64,000 nt of DNA from Prevotella melaninogenica ATCC 25845 (GCF_000144405.1 NC_014370.1:811501-875500), one strand, 5' to 3'. Numbered from the stretch's first letter, positions 9,901 through 17,905 are shown. Notes: generated by a model not told the origin, from the letters alone. Numbers and translations: made by a program.

Positions 9901-10255
9901 CGATAGTTTTTGCAAGTGAAGGAGCTTCACCATCACGCACAATCAGTCTACGTGAGAGGTGGGTAATGGTCCAAAATAGGAACATGATACACGTTGCAGA
10001 AAGCAATGCGCTCATGGTGTTAACCATACGTGCTACCTCTGTTGGGTCGCTTGCAAAATGTGAGAAAAGATTGGCTGTAAGCATAAAGAATGGTGCCCCA
10101 GGAGGGTGTCCAATCTCCAGTTTATAGCCTGTTGTAATGAATTCGGGACAGTCCCAGAAACTGGCTGTCGGTTCAATTGTGGAACAGTAGACGAAGGCTG
10201 CAATAAAGAATGCAAGCCATCCGACGATGTTGTCCACCAGTCTGAATTGTTTCAT
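6935..10255 (-). CDS. DUF2723 large membrane protein (putative glycosyltransferase, PMT/TMEM260-like)
   Basis: 1106 residues. The N-terminal half carries many hydrophobic segments and the DUF2723 signature: an early loop with TIEPTASFWDCPEF, then GHPPGAPFF, which corresponds to the acidic first loop of GT-C-fold mannosyltransferases. A large periplasmic segment follows (about 380-560), more membrane helices, and a C-terminal soluble part with helical-repeat (TPR-like) character near ALHLIAKGEKAKALKVLQKAEK. DUF2723 is related to human TMEM260, an O-mannosyltransferase, so a role in extracytoplasmic protein glycosylation is a reasonable inference. The start ATG at 10255 is unambiguous. It is probably monocistronic, with its own terminator. 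Confidence 0.85.
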   Translation of the reverse strand: MKQFRLVDNIVGWLAFFIAAFVYCSTIEPTASFWDCPEFITTGYKLEIGHPPGAPFFMLTANLFSHFASDPTEVARMVNTMSALLSATCIMFLFWTITHLSRRLIVRDGEAPSLAKTIAIEGAGLVGALIYTFSDTFWFSAVEGEVYAYSSAFTAVVFWLILKWEDNADKPHSDRWLILITYMTGLSIGVHLLNLLCIPAIALVYYYKKVPDANLKGSLFALLLSVVLVAAVLYGVVPGIITVGGWFELFFTNTLGMPFNTGTIIYIALLIASFIWGIYETYQDKNPRRQNIAFLAALGLIGIPFYGYGWTAFFTGLVVLALVYVLLQWQRPFNKDGKKQRVALVSSRIKNTALLCMLMLFIGYSSYAVIVIRSTANPPMDQNSPEDIFTLGSYLSRDQYGDRPLLYGQAYSSQPAVAEDGMHYKFDEGAPVYERKEKASKDEKDSYFIVRHKATQVFEQNMLFPRMYNPGSAGLYEQWMGGITGHDVDGVKIPTQWENLKFFLSYQCNFMYWRYFMWNFAGRQNDIQGNGEPEHGNWITGISFIDNSLYGDQNLLPDELKANKGHNVFYCLPLLLGLIGLFWQAWRGKRGIQQFWVVFFLFFMTGLAIVIYLNQTPSQPRERDYAYAASFYAYAIWCGLGVLALYDWARKLKVAPVLSASVISLVCLLVPIQMASQTWDDHDRSGRYTCRDFGQNYLNSLQQKGNPIIFTNGDNDTFPLWYNQEVEGVRTDTRVCNLSYLQTDWYIDQMRRPAYNSPSVPISWPRLDYVSGTNEYVQIQPEFKEQIREFYKQDPVSAKAQFGDDPFELKNILKYWVRSKNADSHVIPTDTIYMTIDKEAVRRSGMMRPGDSIPDRMVISLAGKQALYKNDLMMLEMIANCNWTRPLYVAVTVGAENFMNLGENFIQEGLVNRITPFSTMDNANSTGINMRNFDTEKTYDVMMNRFKWGGLSKPGLYIDETVARMCYTHRREMADLALHLIAKGEKAKALKVLQKAEKEIPSYNVPISYMSGSSDMARAYALLGQKVKARQMYDDLWKISLQYVNYYLSLNPRLFNMSQSSCKMNFQIMMNLVNENEQADREWANKHAAQLDNLFVRFKNRGGALM

Positions 10256-10525
10256 TTATACGATTAGAATTTACTGTCTACTCATCTTTCTCGGATAAGC
10301 AGAGATTTTTATTTCGAAATAATCACTGCAAAGATAATAATATTAATCAAAACAACATAAAGAGAGTGGAGAAATTATAATAAAATGTGATGAAAAGAAC
10401 ATGACTAACGTTTGGAATTGACTTTATTTGCTTGGGTTAAAGCATAAAGGTAAGATTATATAAATGTGTTTTTTGAAGTTTTCACACTCGAATAGAAGGA
10501 TTATTTTACACATCTTACAAGAGTA

Positions 10526-10632
10526 TTTTTTATTTTAAGTTGCTGTCACTTTTAACATTTCATGTAATACTGCTGTAAACTAAGAAGTTATATGATGATT
10601 TTGGATGACAGTAGTGACAGCAAAATTATTTT
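10526..10632 (-). repeat. ~100-bp TGTCACTT inverted-repeat element (copy 2, opposite orientation)
   Basis: Read on the minus strand this begins TTTTGCTGTCACTACTGTCAT and ends TGTTAAAAGTGACAGCAA, matching copy 1 at 4821-4917 at both ends and in interior blocks. It lies upstream of the DUF2723 gene. The 97-codon frame overlapping it on the minus strand has no protein-like character. Confidence 0.65.
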
Positions 10633-10835
10633 TAGAGAAATACTTTGTTCTCTGAATACAGAAGTTGGACGCATTAAAGTGCATTCGGTTAATATAGATA
10701 TACCAATAAGTTTTAGGGAAACGCAAATGATAGTGTTTAAGAAGGATGATTAAACTATTCGAATGTTTGATATGAGTATTCATTCTTTTACATCTTGATA
10801 TAAGTTTGCATATAGAAACTTTAAAATACTTGTAG

Positions 10836-10900
10836 TGTTGCTTAGCACATATTGTGCTGTTGGTAAGCACCATTGGTGCGAACTACTAACACCAATGGGA
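10836..10900. repeat. Clustered short palindromes (family 1, copy B)
   Basis: Contains TTAGCACATATTGTGCTG, AGCACCATTGGTGCG and AACACCAATGGG in close succession. It lies about 45 bases left of the truncated IS copy. The rest of 10256-10835 holds only the TGTCACTT element and AT-rich DNA. Confidence 0.65.
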
Positions 10901-10944
10901 TGGAGTACTTTTCACTTAGCTATAAGTTGTCAAATTGGACTGGA

Positions 10945-11346
10945 GTGATAAAAAAAACAAAGGGTATGGTTGTCTTGCTGTTAAAGGATGCACGAAGTAG
11001 CAGTTTGTAGCCCAATATACATCTGCCTCTTACATGATTGAAAACACGACTAATACCCTGCATTCTCACGCTATTCTCCCCAAGCATGGTGTCATCTATA
11101 ATGAAAGGCGAGATAACAAGTGACTGATGCCAAACTTGCCAAAAAGATGAAATAAATCATCACTCATTCGGGTTTTAACACTCAAACGTTTGGATAACTC
11201 ATTTATTTTCTTTATTTTTGCTTCCATAATAGTTTTGTTGTCTTGTCTTTAAAATCAGTTGTTTAGCGATTACTAATTTACAAAGAAAATTCGACAAACT
11301 GTTATTTTTCTATCTATTTATTTGGGTGGGAAACTTTAGTTAAATC
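10945..11346 (-). pseudogene. Truncated and internally deleted IS4-like copy (left copy)
   Basis: From CAAAGGGTATGGTTGTC onward the sequence follows that of 13857-14010 (transposase interior). It jumps over about 260 bases after TCATCTATAATGAAA, then follows 14268-14503 to the same terminal GGGTGGGAAACTTTAGT. Only fragments of the transposase frame remain, including the ATG region near 11226, and the C-terminal half is gone. The orientation is the same as the right copy. The ABC transporter genes begin 38 bases past this end, so the IS end may supply their upstream region. Confidence 0.85.
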
Positions 11347-11383
11347 ATTTAAATACGAATAATTTTAAAAGAAAGTGTTGATT

Positions 11384-12286
11384 ATGAATATACTTGAAAC
11401 TAACCATCTCACTTTTAACTACAGAAATCATTCTGTATTAGAAGACATTAACTTGAAGATTCCAGAAGGTTCCATTTATGGATACTTAGGCAAGAATGGA
11501 GAGGGTAAATCAACAACGATAAAGATACTTTTAGGATTGGAGCAAACTAAAATAAATACGGTATTTTTCAATAAAAAAGAATTTCATTCCAACAGATTGC
11601 ATATCCTTCAAAATATAGGATGCTTGATTGAACATCCATTCTTCTATGCAGATTTGAGTGCCTATGAGAATCTAAACTATTTGGATATACTATATCATTG
11701 TGGACAAAAACGCATTCAAGAGGTTCTAGAGCTTGTGAATTTGACTAAAGATAAAGACAAAAAAGTTAGAAAATATTCTACAGGAATGAAACAACGCTTG
11801 GGAATTGCGATGGCAATGTTTCATAATCCTAAATTACTCATTCTTGACGAACCACTCAATGGACTAGATCCTCAAGGTGTTTTTGAAATGAGAGAGCTAA
11901 TGCTCAAACTTAAAAGTAAAGGAAAAACTATTTTCATTTCAGGACATATCTTAGCTGAAATGGAGAAAATATGCACACACATCGGAATATTAAATAATAA
12001 AAGATTATTGTTTCAAGGAGAAATTAATAGTCTACTCAATCAGAAAAAGCAATCTTATTTAATACATACGGACCAACCGGAACGATGCATGAAGATATGT
12101 AAAGAACACTTGATTCCCACAAAAAGGATCTCTGATGGAACGCTTATTATAGAAATAGAGCAAGATGGTTCCTTTGACAGTTTTAAAAAATTAATGCAAC
12201 AAAACCACATTCAAATTTTATTTGCAGATACATACCAAGAAAATTTGGAGTCTGTATTCCTTCATCTAATAAAAACCGACTTATGA
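11384..12286 (+). CDS. ABC transporter ATP-binding protein, lantibiotic-immunity (LanF/BcrA) type
   Basis: About 300 residues from ATG 11384 (MNILETNHLTFNY); the longer frame opens with GTG. Walker A is GKNGEGKST, the signature motif is YSTGMKQR, Walker B is LLILDEP, and the H-loop is SGHIL. The position of the Q-loop holds Glu in IGCLIEHPFFYADLSAYENL. This E-loop is characteristic of lantibiotic self-protection and bacitracin-type transporters. The C-terminal 80 residues are divergent. The permease gene overlaps it by 4 bases. Base composition is much more AT-rich than neighbouring core genes, which suggests transfer. It probably drives removal of a membrane-active peptide from the cell surface; this is inference from family. 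Confidence 0.88.
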   Translation: MNILETNHLTFNYRNHSVLEDINLKIPEGSIYGYLGKNGEGKSTTIKILLGLEQTKINTVFFNKKEFHSNRLHILQNIGCLIEHPFFYADLSAYENLNYLDILYHCGQKRIQEVLELVNLTKDKDKKVRKYSTGMKQRLGIAMAMFHNPKLLILDEPLNGLDPQGVFEMRELMLKLKSKGKTIFISGHILAEMEKICTHIGILNNKRLLFQGEINSLLNQKKQSYLIHTDQPERCMKICKEHLIPTKRISDGTLIIEIEQDGSFDSFKKLMQQNHIQILFADTYQENLESVFLHLIKTDL

Positions 12287-13059
12287 AACCTATATCGTTC
12301 TTTACTATTCTTAAAAGTGAACACTATAAATTAAGATTTAATATTGCCATTTGGCTCTTCTTGTTATTTCCTTTGTTCATGACTTTATGCATTGATATAT
12401 ATGTTTTGTTTAAACATGCTGATGCTGTCAATAATCCAACAATAACTTTTGATTATAATCCTTGGGTATGGGTATTGGGTAGATACATCTTCGACTTCTA
12501 TGCTCTGCTTTATCCAATTCTTGCAGCCATTTTGAGTTATTCTTTATGCGATGTAGAATATAAGAATTATGGATTTAGACTTCTTTTTACAAGACCAATT
12601 AGCAAGCTGACAATTTATTCGAGCAAAATGGTCTTCCTTTTAGAGATTAATTTTATTTCTTTCCTCATAGGTTATCTTGCTTTCCTTCTGTCTGGTTTTG
12701 CTCTGGATAAGTTATTACCTGGATATGAATTCTCCAGTTATAATGTTAATAACCTAACAGCTTTTTATTTCTCATATTTGTTTATAGCACTTTCTGCTGT
12801 TTCAATTATGCAATATTATCTTAGTTTGATCTTTAAGAGTTTTGTTTTACCTATCGGGTTTGCTGGTTTCATGACGATCTTTGGGGTTATTGCTCAAAAT
12901 AAAGATTATATCTATCTTATACCCTATGGTACAGTGTGGAGATTAAACTATGGTTTTTATAGTGGGATAATAGACTTTTCGAAAGGCGAATACTTAAACA
13001 TATCCTGTGTGTTATTCTTTATCATTATTTCATTTTTTGTATTTATAAGGAAAAAATAA
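12283..13059 (+). CDS. ABC transporter permease (LanE/LanG-like, six TM)
   Basis: 258 residues with about six hydrophobic segments, the first at IAIWLFLLFPLFMTLCIDIYV and the last at ISCVLFFIIISFFVFI. It begins with a short cytoplasmic region containing LKSEHYKLR, typical of ABC-2 permeases of the peptide-immunity group. The ATGA overlap with the ATPase gene indicates translational coupling, and the two together would make one complete transporter. There is no second permease subunit, so it may work as a homodimer. It shares the same low-GC character as its partner. The leader-peptide relics start 50 bases downstream. Confidence 0.82.
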   Translation: MKPISFFTILKSEHYKLRFNIAIWLFLLFPLFMTLCIDIYVLFKHADAVNNPTITFDYNPWVWVLGRYIFDFYALLYPILAAILSYSLCDVEYKNYGFRLLFTRPISKLTIYSSKMVFLLEINFISFLIGYLAFLLSGFALDKLLPGYEFSSYNVNNLTAFYFSYLFIALSAVSIMQYYLSLIFKSFVLPIGFAGFMTIFGVIAQNKDYIYLIPYGTVWRLNYGFYSGIIDFSKGEYLNISCVLFFIIISFFVFIRKK

Positions 13060-13108
13060 AAGATACCCTTCGGTAAAAAAATCAAATAATTAATTAATAA
13101 ACAAGATT

Positions 13109-13162
13109 TTGGAGAAGTTACAGAAATTAGCACTTAAAAAGAGCAGTTCATTACTACACTAG
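13109..13162 (+). pseudogene. Degenerate leader-peptide relic 1
   Basis: Codons from the TTG at 13109 read (L)EKLQKLALKKSSSLLH and stop at 13160-13162. The first eleven residues match the leader at 13285 (MKKLQKLVLKKD), and the DNA matches over GAAATTAG and flanking bases. No ATG remains at the expected place and the frame closes early, so it appears decayed. It lies between the permease gene and the second leader. Confidence 0.55.
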
Positions 13163-13241
13163 TGAATCTTATTAATATTGACATTCTGAACAAATTCAAC
13201 TTTAGAGTCATCAGATTTATACTTAAAACAAAACGTGGCCC

Positions 13242-14387
13242 CTAGCGTAATATTAGGGTGATAATAATATAATAACTTAAATTTATGAAAAAATTACAGA
13301 AATTAGTACTAAAGAAAGACGTTATTACTTCTTTAGGTAAAAGTGAACAAGCAAATTTGAAAGGTGGAATAGCAGGACGTTCCATGCGGGAGTTCCTGCC
13401 ATAGTTGATAAGGAAGATTCTTACAGGTATATCTCCTAAGTGTCCGTTGAGTTGAATATATCGACATTTATACTTACGACAGTTCTTTCCTCGTTCGCGT
13501 TCATAGGTGGCAATGAGTTCTGCCGCATTTTTCTTCCTGCCTGATACGGTGTATTTTGTCTTTCCCATTTTTGCAAGTCCAACAATGTGCATTGCCCCTT
13601 TACCTATGCTTCTAACACATGTCATAAGTTGCTCGCAGGTGAACCAACTATCGGTAATCACATACTTCGCATGCAAGCCCATCTTCCATCCACGGCGAAG
13701 CATATCCATGGCAACTTCCATCTTAGACATCTTACACTCTTGAAAGCACTTATAATCGGGGTTGCCAGTATTCCTCTTAATATGATATGCCTTTCTATAT
13801 TGCTGTTTTGTCAACCCACAGTCGCCTTGTTTCCCTTTTTCCTGATGCAGTGAAAAATCAAAGGGTATGGTTGTCTTGCCGTCAAAGAATGCACAAAGTA
13901 GCAGTTTGTAGCCCAATACGCACCTACCTTTTACATGGTCGTAAACACGACTGATACCCTCCATTCTCACGCCACTCTTCTCAAGCACTGTGTCATCTAT
14001 AATGAAACATGTCGTGGTATTGGATTGAGGAGCTTCGCTATACTTACGTAAAAGGCACATATAACGCGGGGCAAAGTGGTTCATCAAACGTCTCCAATCC
14101 ATCTGTGGGCGAATCATCATGCGATAGAAACAGTTTTTACCATGATTTGAAAGCTCATATATCTTATGCTTGCATATGCGGTGGATGCTCTCACCGACAA
14201 TGCGGAAGAGGCAAAGAGAAAGGATTAATTCCGAAGCCGAAACTCCGTCATGTTTCTCCAATGACAGGCGAGATAACAAGTGACCAATGTCAAACTTGCC
14301 AAAAAGATGAAATAAATCATCACTCATTCGAGTTTTAACACTCAAAAGTTTGAATAACTCACTTATTTTCTTTATTTTAGCTTCCAT
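13242..14387 (-). pseudogene. IS4-family transposase, C-terminally truncated
   Basis: The frame is open for 381 codons, but only about the first 335 belong to the transposase. DDE features: first Asp pair in CFIIDDTVLEKSG, second Asp in VITDSWF. The C-terminal Glu region is missing. After INYGRNSR, a one-base insertion shifts what would be the codons for W-N-V-L (TGGAACGTCCTG), and then the frame runs antisense through the leader peptide gene (PPFKFACSLLPKE and beyond). The product therefore lacks a catalytic residue and is very likely inactive. The N-terminal region starts at ATG 14387 (MEAKIKKISELFKLL). Confidence 0.85.
13285..13404 (+). pseudogene. Truncated RiPP precursor: Gly-Gly leader fused to transposase DNA
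   Basis: An ATG at 13285 opens a 39-codon frame. Its first 28 residues have the form of a Bacteroidetes class I lanthipeptide/GG leader: MKKLQKLVLKKD, then VITSLGKSEQANLKGG. The pattern is a lysine-rich start, a hydrophobic helix with L, I and L spacing, a Ser/Glu turn and a terminal LKGG. Directly after GG (13368) the sequence becomes the antisense of the IS transposase, giving a meaningless 11-residue tail (IAGRSMREFLP). The core peptide that should carry Cys, Ser and Thr is absent. No modification enzymes are present nearby. The leader call is motif recognition, not a search result. Confidence 0.65.
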
Positions 14388-14503
14388 AATAGTTTTGTTG
14401 TCTTGTTTTTAAAATCAGTTGTTTAGCGATTACTAATTTACAAAGAAAATTCGACAAACTGTTATCTTTCTTTTTATTAGGGTGGGAAACTTTAGTATAT
14501 CAT
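13371..14503 (-). mobile_element. IS4-like element, right copy, truncated at its left end
   Basis: The right end is GGGTGGGAAACTTTAGT at about 14487-14503, identical to that of the left copy. The left boundary is near 13371, where the transposase frame joins the leader peptide DNA. The expected left terminal repeat and the end of the transposase are missing, so this is a rearranged and probably immobile copy. No target-site duplication can be identified because one end is lost. Confidence 0.8.
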
Positions 14504-14506
14504 TAA

Positions 14507-14527
14507 TGTCCCGATTTTAACGGGACA
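14507..14527. terminator. Small GC hairpin next to the IS right end
   Basis: TGTCCCG (14507-14513) pairs with CGGGACA (14521-14527) over a 7-nt loop, and ATTA/TAAT extends the stem beyond one-base bulges. It sits just outside the IS end, 62 bases before the next ORF. No T-run is obvious. Confidence 0.35.
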
Positions 14528-14589
14528 CTAATGACTCGAGAACAAAGATGTCAAACGTGTCATAAAAAAGGATAAAAATATCTTCGAGA

Positions 14590-15033
14590 ATGATAGTATT
14601 TAATAAAAAAATGATGATCTTTCTGAAAAGACAGCCTATTTCAAATAGGCTGTCCAAAGGGCTTGCAGATCTTTTAAAAGAAGGAATCACTGTTAATGGA
14701 CAATGTATTTTCTTTAAACGTTTTTATGTCAATAATCCACATATAACATTAGATTTGTTTGATGATATGACGGCGTATGAATGTTTTCTCAATAATGTCC
14801 ACATTGAGGATTTTTGTCGTAAGGATATTGTATCAAATGCTTTTATTTTTGCAGATAGACTGGAGAATATACTTAAAGAAATGAAATGTGGATATGAGAT
14901 TATATTAACCATACAAAGAGAGTCATGTGTACTTACATTCCATTCGTTGCATGAATCTGAAGCAGATTGGATGGACCTCAGTAAAATCGATGATTATAAA
15001 TGTGGAATAGCTCTTTTTAGGTCTCAAGAGTAA
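14590..15033 (+). CDS. Hypothetical protein of the accessory island
   Basis: 147 residues, soluble, with no signal peptide. I do not recognise a family. The start could be ATG 14590 or one of the two ATGs seven codons later (MMIFLKRQPISNRLSKG). Visible features are an alternating alpha/beta pattern, an acidic aromatic centre (ITLDLFDDMTAYECFL), three scattered cysteines and a C-terminal WMDLSKIDDYKCGIALF. It shares the AT-rich composition of the ABC genes and lies immediately beyond the IS, so it may be a leftover of the same transferred locus, perhaps an accessory or immunity protein; that is only a guess from position. Confidence 0.6.
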   Translation: MIVFNKKMMIFLKRQPISNRLSKGLADLLKEGITVNGQCIFFKRFYVNNPHITLDLFDDMTAYECFLNNVHIEDFCRKDIVSNAFIFADRLENILKEMKCGYEIILTIQRESCVLTFHSLHESEADWMDLSKIDDYKCGIALFRSQE

Positions 15034-15195
15034 TGCTCCAAATCCGAGGACACCAAAATAAAAGATTAGTTACTTTATTGGTAGTAGGGTGAACTTTTTA
15101 TAATAGTGTTGTGTGTCAAATAAGTGGTTTTGTGGATACCTGGATTTATTTTTGAATGTTGCAGTATGAAATCTATGAAGAGGAATACAAACAAA

Positions 15196-15223
15196 TACGG
15201 ACACACATAAGCGCGTGTCCGTA
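15196..15223 (-). terminator. Hairpin downstream of nrdD
   Basis: TACGGACAC (15196-15204) and GTGTCCGTA (15215-15223) form a perfect 9-bp stem. On the minus strand it is followed by TTTGTTTGTATT, a loose T-rich tail. It lies 75 bases past the nrdD stop. Confidence 0.55.
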
Positions 15224-15297
15224 AATGATTTTAAGGTGTTAGACGTGAAGTCTGTCAACCCTATTAGTAAGTTAAAGCGTTTTTACAATAATGTCTG

Positions 15298-17457
15298 TTA
15301 TGCGTTCTTGGTTTCAGTAACCGTTTCTTTACATAACTTCTCATTTGTTGTATTAACTGTATATTTATCTTCTCCTGCATAGAAACGGCGGTGTGCTTCC
15401 TCCTGGCGAGGTACAGAGAAGTTGCTAACACGTTTCATGTAACCAATGATGCGAGTGAGATAATCAACATTCTTAGAATGGCAATGTGGACATTCGTGCA
15501 TATAACGTTTGTCTATGTGGCCGCAGTCGTTGCAGACGGTATTTGGAATGTTGAATGTGAAGTAGTTGCAACCTTCTTGTGCAGCGACACGCAACAACTG
15601 ACGATACTGTGGCTCAGAGAGGTGCTCTTCGAGGTTCATGTGAAGTGCAGAACCACCAGTTAGATGTTCTATATAAGGTGCTCCGTGCAGTTTGAACTTG
15701 TCAAGAATCGTCAACGAGTTGTCCTCAACGCGATAGAAATAGCTGTTATAGCAGCTGCGTGGAACAAAATACCCATCTTCTGAATCCCATTTAGCATGCT
15801 TTACACCTACATTTTCAGCAGGAATCATCTCGCAGTTGAACATAGCTTCCTTTGTACGGAAGGCCTTATTCTGTGTTTCTATCAATCCAAGTACAGTCTG
15901 TACAAACTTCTTATACTCCTCATTCGGTGTGATGTCAAGTCCCATGAATTCTGCTGCTTCTACAAGACCATTGATACCAATAGTGAGATACTGGCGATCA
16001 ATGTTGATGTATCCAGCATCAAAGAGTGGGAGCATGTGATTGCGCAGTAACTCCTTGAGGTTCTCATTGTATGCTAATTGTACCTTATGACACAACTCGA
16101 TAATATGTGTCAGATACTCCTTGTAATCAAGGTTGTTGTTGACTGCAAACTGAATACAGCGATTGAGGTTGATTGTCAATACACTCTTTGATCCAGTTGA
16201 GACACCACCAGCACCGAGTGTATAGGAGAAGCCGTTATCTTGAATCTCATTACGCAGACGGCAGCATGAACTGAGTGAATCAGCATTATCACTCATATAT
16301 GTGAAGAAACTATGTCCCTCAGAATACATCTTAGCGGCAAAGTCACCCCATTCCTTATCCTTGCAATCACCATTCTCTGCTAATAAAGCCATTGTTTCTA
16401 CAGGGAAGGTGAGAACAGTCTTTAGACGCTCTTGGTTAAACCAAGTCATAAAGCGTTTCTGTAACCACGAAAGACTCTCCCAATCTGGCTGTGATCCATC
16501 TGGGAAATAGAAGTTTCCGAAGAGTGACTCGAAGTATGGGCGGTCATAATAAGAAATGTTCCAGAATACTGCTTGATAATTGCGGGCACCTGTAGGCTGG
16601 TTGAGTGAATAGACTATTTGCTCAAAATAATCAGTAATTACCTTGTCAATGGTACGCTTTCTTAGGCTAAGATCAACAATTTCATCAGCACGCTCCCAGT
16701 AGTCTTTACCATATTCCTTTTGGATAAAGTAGTTCATGTACATCAAGAATTCTGGCGTAGCGCAAGCTCCAGCGAGCATAGATGACACCATGAATACCAT
16801 ATTAATAAAGCCACCACAGAAACTTTTCAGATTTGTTGGCGCTGTCGAATTGCCACCAATTGAATTTGTACCACCAATAAGCCAAGGGTACATCGTGATG
16901 GATGCACAATAGTTGGCGAGGTTTGTCTCGTCATTCTTATATATAAAATGGTGGTTTAGAAGGTCAATGTACTCATCAGCCAAGTCCTTACCATACATCT
17001 TCTTAATACGATCAACAAGTAGTCTGCGATTGAGACGAATAAATCCTTGCTTAGGAAGTTCGCCAATAAGTGTTGCAATGTTCTTATGTTCAACATTTGC
17101 ATTGGCATCAAATTTTGACCCCGTAGCTGCATTTGATGCAACACAATAGTCAGAAAGAAACTTCATTTTTTCAAGAGTTTCACGGTCTTCTGTGTGTTGC
17201 TGACGATAGACGATGAAACTTTTTGCTACTTGATAATAGCCTTCTTTCATAAGTGCCAACTCAACCTGATTCTGGATGTCTTCTACCTTGATGTCGTTTT
17301 GAATATTCAAGTTAGCGATGATTTTTGATAAAGTACCCAAATCAGTAGGTTCATTGACGCTTTCGAATGCCTTGAGAATAGCATTCATAATTTTGTCGAG
17401 GGAGAACCGATCCTTTGACCCATCACGTTTTGTGATTGTAAAGTTCTTCATTTCCAT
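15298..17457 (-). CDS. nrdD: Anaerobic ribonucleoside-triphosphate reductase, large subunit
   Basis: 719 residues, class III ribonucleotide reductase, a glycyl-radical enzyme making dNTPs without oxygen. An N-terminal ATP-cone (VKFTITKRDG-like start, residues 5-95) gives allosteric control. The C-terminal zinc site is CNDCGHID...CPHC, and the radical loop is the following RIIGYM near residue 680. A start at ATG 17457 or 17451 makes no practical difference. Its activating radical-SAM partner NrdG, commonly encoded right after nrdD in Bacteroidales, is not in the window; the accessory island occupies that position instead. Confidence 0.95.
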   Translation of the reverse strand: MEMKNFTITKRDGSKDRFSLDKIMNAILKAFESVNEPTDLGTLSKIIANLNIQNDIKVEDIQNQVELALMKEGYYQVAKSFIVYRQQHTEDRETLEKMKFLSDYCVASNAATGSKFDANANVEHKNIATLIGELPKQGFIRLNRRLLVDRIKKMYGKDLADEYIDLLNHHFIYKNDETNLANYCASITMYPWLIGGTNSIGGNSTAPTNLKSFCGGFINMVFMVSSMLAGACATPEFLMYMNYFIQKEYGKDYWERADEIVDLSLRKRTIDKVITDYFEQIVYSLNQPTGARNYQAVFWNISYYDRPYFESLFGNFYFPDGSQPDWESLSWLQKRFMTWFNQERLKTVLTFPVETMALLAENGDCKDKEWGDFAAKMYSEGHSFFTYMSDNADSLSSCCRLRNEIQDNGFSYTLGAGGVSTGSKSVLTINLNRCIQFAVNNNLDYKEYLTHIIELCHKVQLAYNENLKELLRNHMLPLFDAGYINIDRQYLTIGINGLVEAAEFMGLDITPNEEYKKFVQTVLGLIETQNKAFRTKEAMFNCEMIPAENVGVKHAKWDSEDGYFVPRSCYNSYFYRVEDNSLTILDKFKLHGAPYIEHLTGGSALHMNLEEHLSEPQYRQLLRVAAQEGCNYFTFNIPNTVCNDCGHIDKRYMHECPHCHSKNVDYLTRIIGYMKRVSNFSVPRQEEAHRRFYAGEDKYTVNTTNEKLCKETVTETKNA

Positions 17458-17615
17458 TGCTCATTTTATCTTTTTAGGTGTTTATAACTTTGTTGTTACT
17501 GTCTATCAGAAGGTGTAATTTTAATACACTGTTTTCTTGTGAAAGTTGTCTGTTTTGGATAACTTTTTTATTTTTTCTTCTTCAAAAGTTTTCCATTTTG
17601 ATAAACTTTCTGTTG

Positions 17616-17646
17616 CAAATTTATATAAAACTATTCATTCAGCAAA
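17616..17646 (-). promoter_or_regulatory. nrdD promoter
   Basis: On the minus strand TAAATTTG (17623 to 17616) fits the -7 box and TTTG (17646 to 17643) is 19 bases upstream. The leader would be about 150 nt. The rest of the 17458-17957 gap shows AT-rich DNA, with no obvious NrdR box that I can defend. Confidence 0.55.
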
Positions 17647-17905
17647 AAATATTTGGACTAAAAAATATTGGATAAATTACTAATTTCCTGTACTTTTTCG
17701 CTTGGACTCTTGGTGGCAAAAGGGATTGATGTTTATTTCATTTCGAAGAATTTTTTTTTGAAGGATGTATCCTAAAGTTTAAGAAAATAATTATTTGAAT
17801 TTTATGGAGAACCTATTTAAGTTAAGTCTATAATGATTTTTTTAGAATGACGCTTACATCCTTTAAGGTAGTTAGTTAAATATAGAGATTATTTCGTGGC
17901 TGTTA

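Noticed and set aside
10580..10873. 97-codon minus-strand frame in the gap before the IS copy
   Set aside because: It covers part of the TGTCACTT element and the palindrome cluster, has no sensible protein composition, and no promoter or start context.
13242..13370. C-terminal 45 residues of the transposase frame
   Set aside because: This is antisense read-through of the leader peptide gene, not transposase; it would look like a longer protein in an automatic call.
15034..15297. Hidden nrdG fragment downstream of nrdD
   Set aside because: No radical-SAM CxxxCxxC motif is readable in any frame of this stretch.
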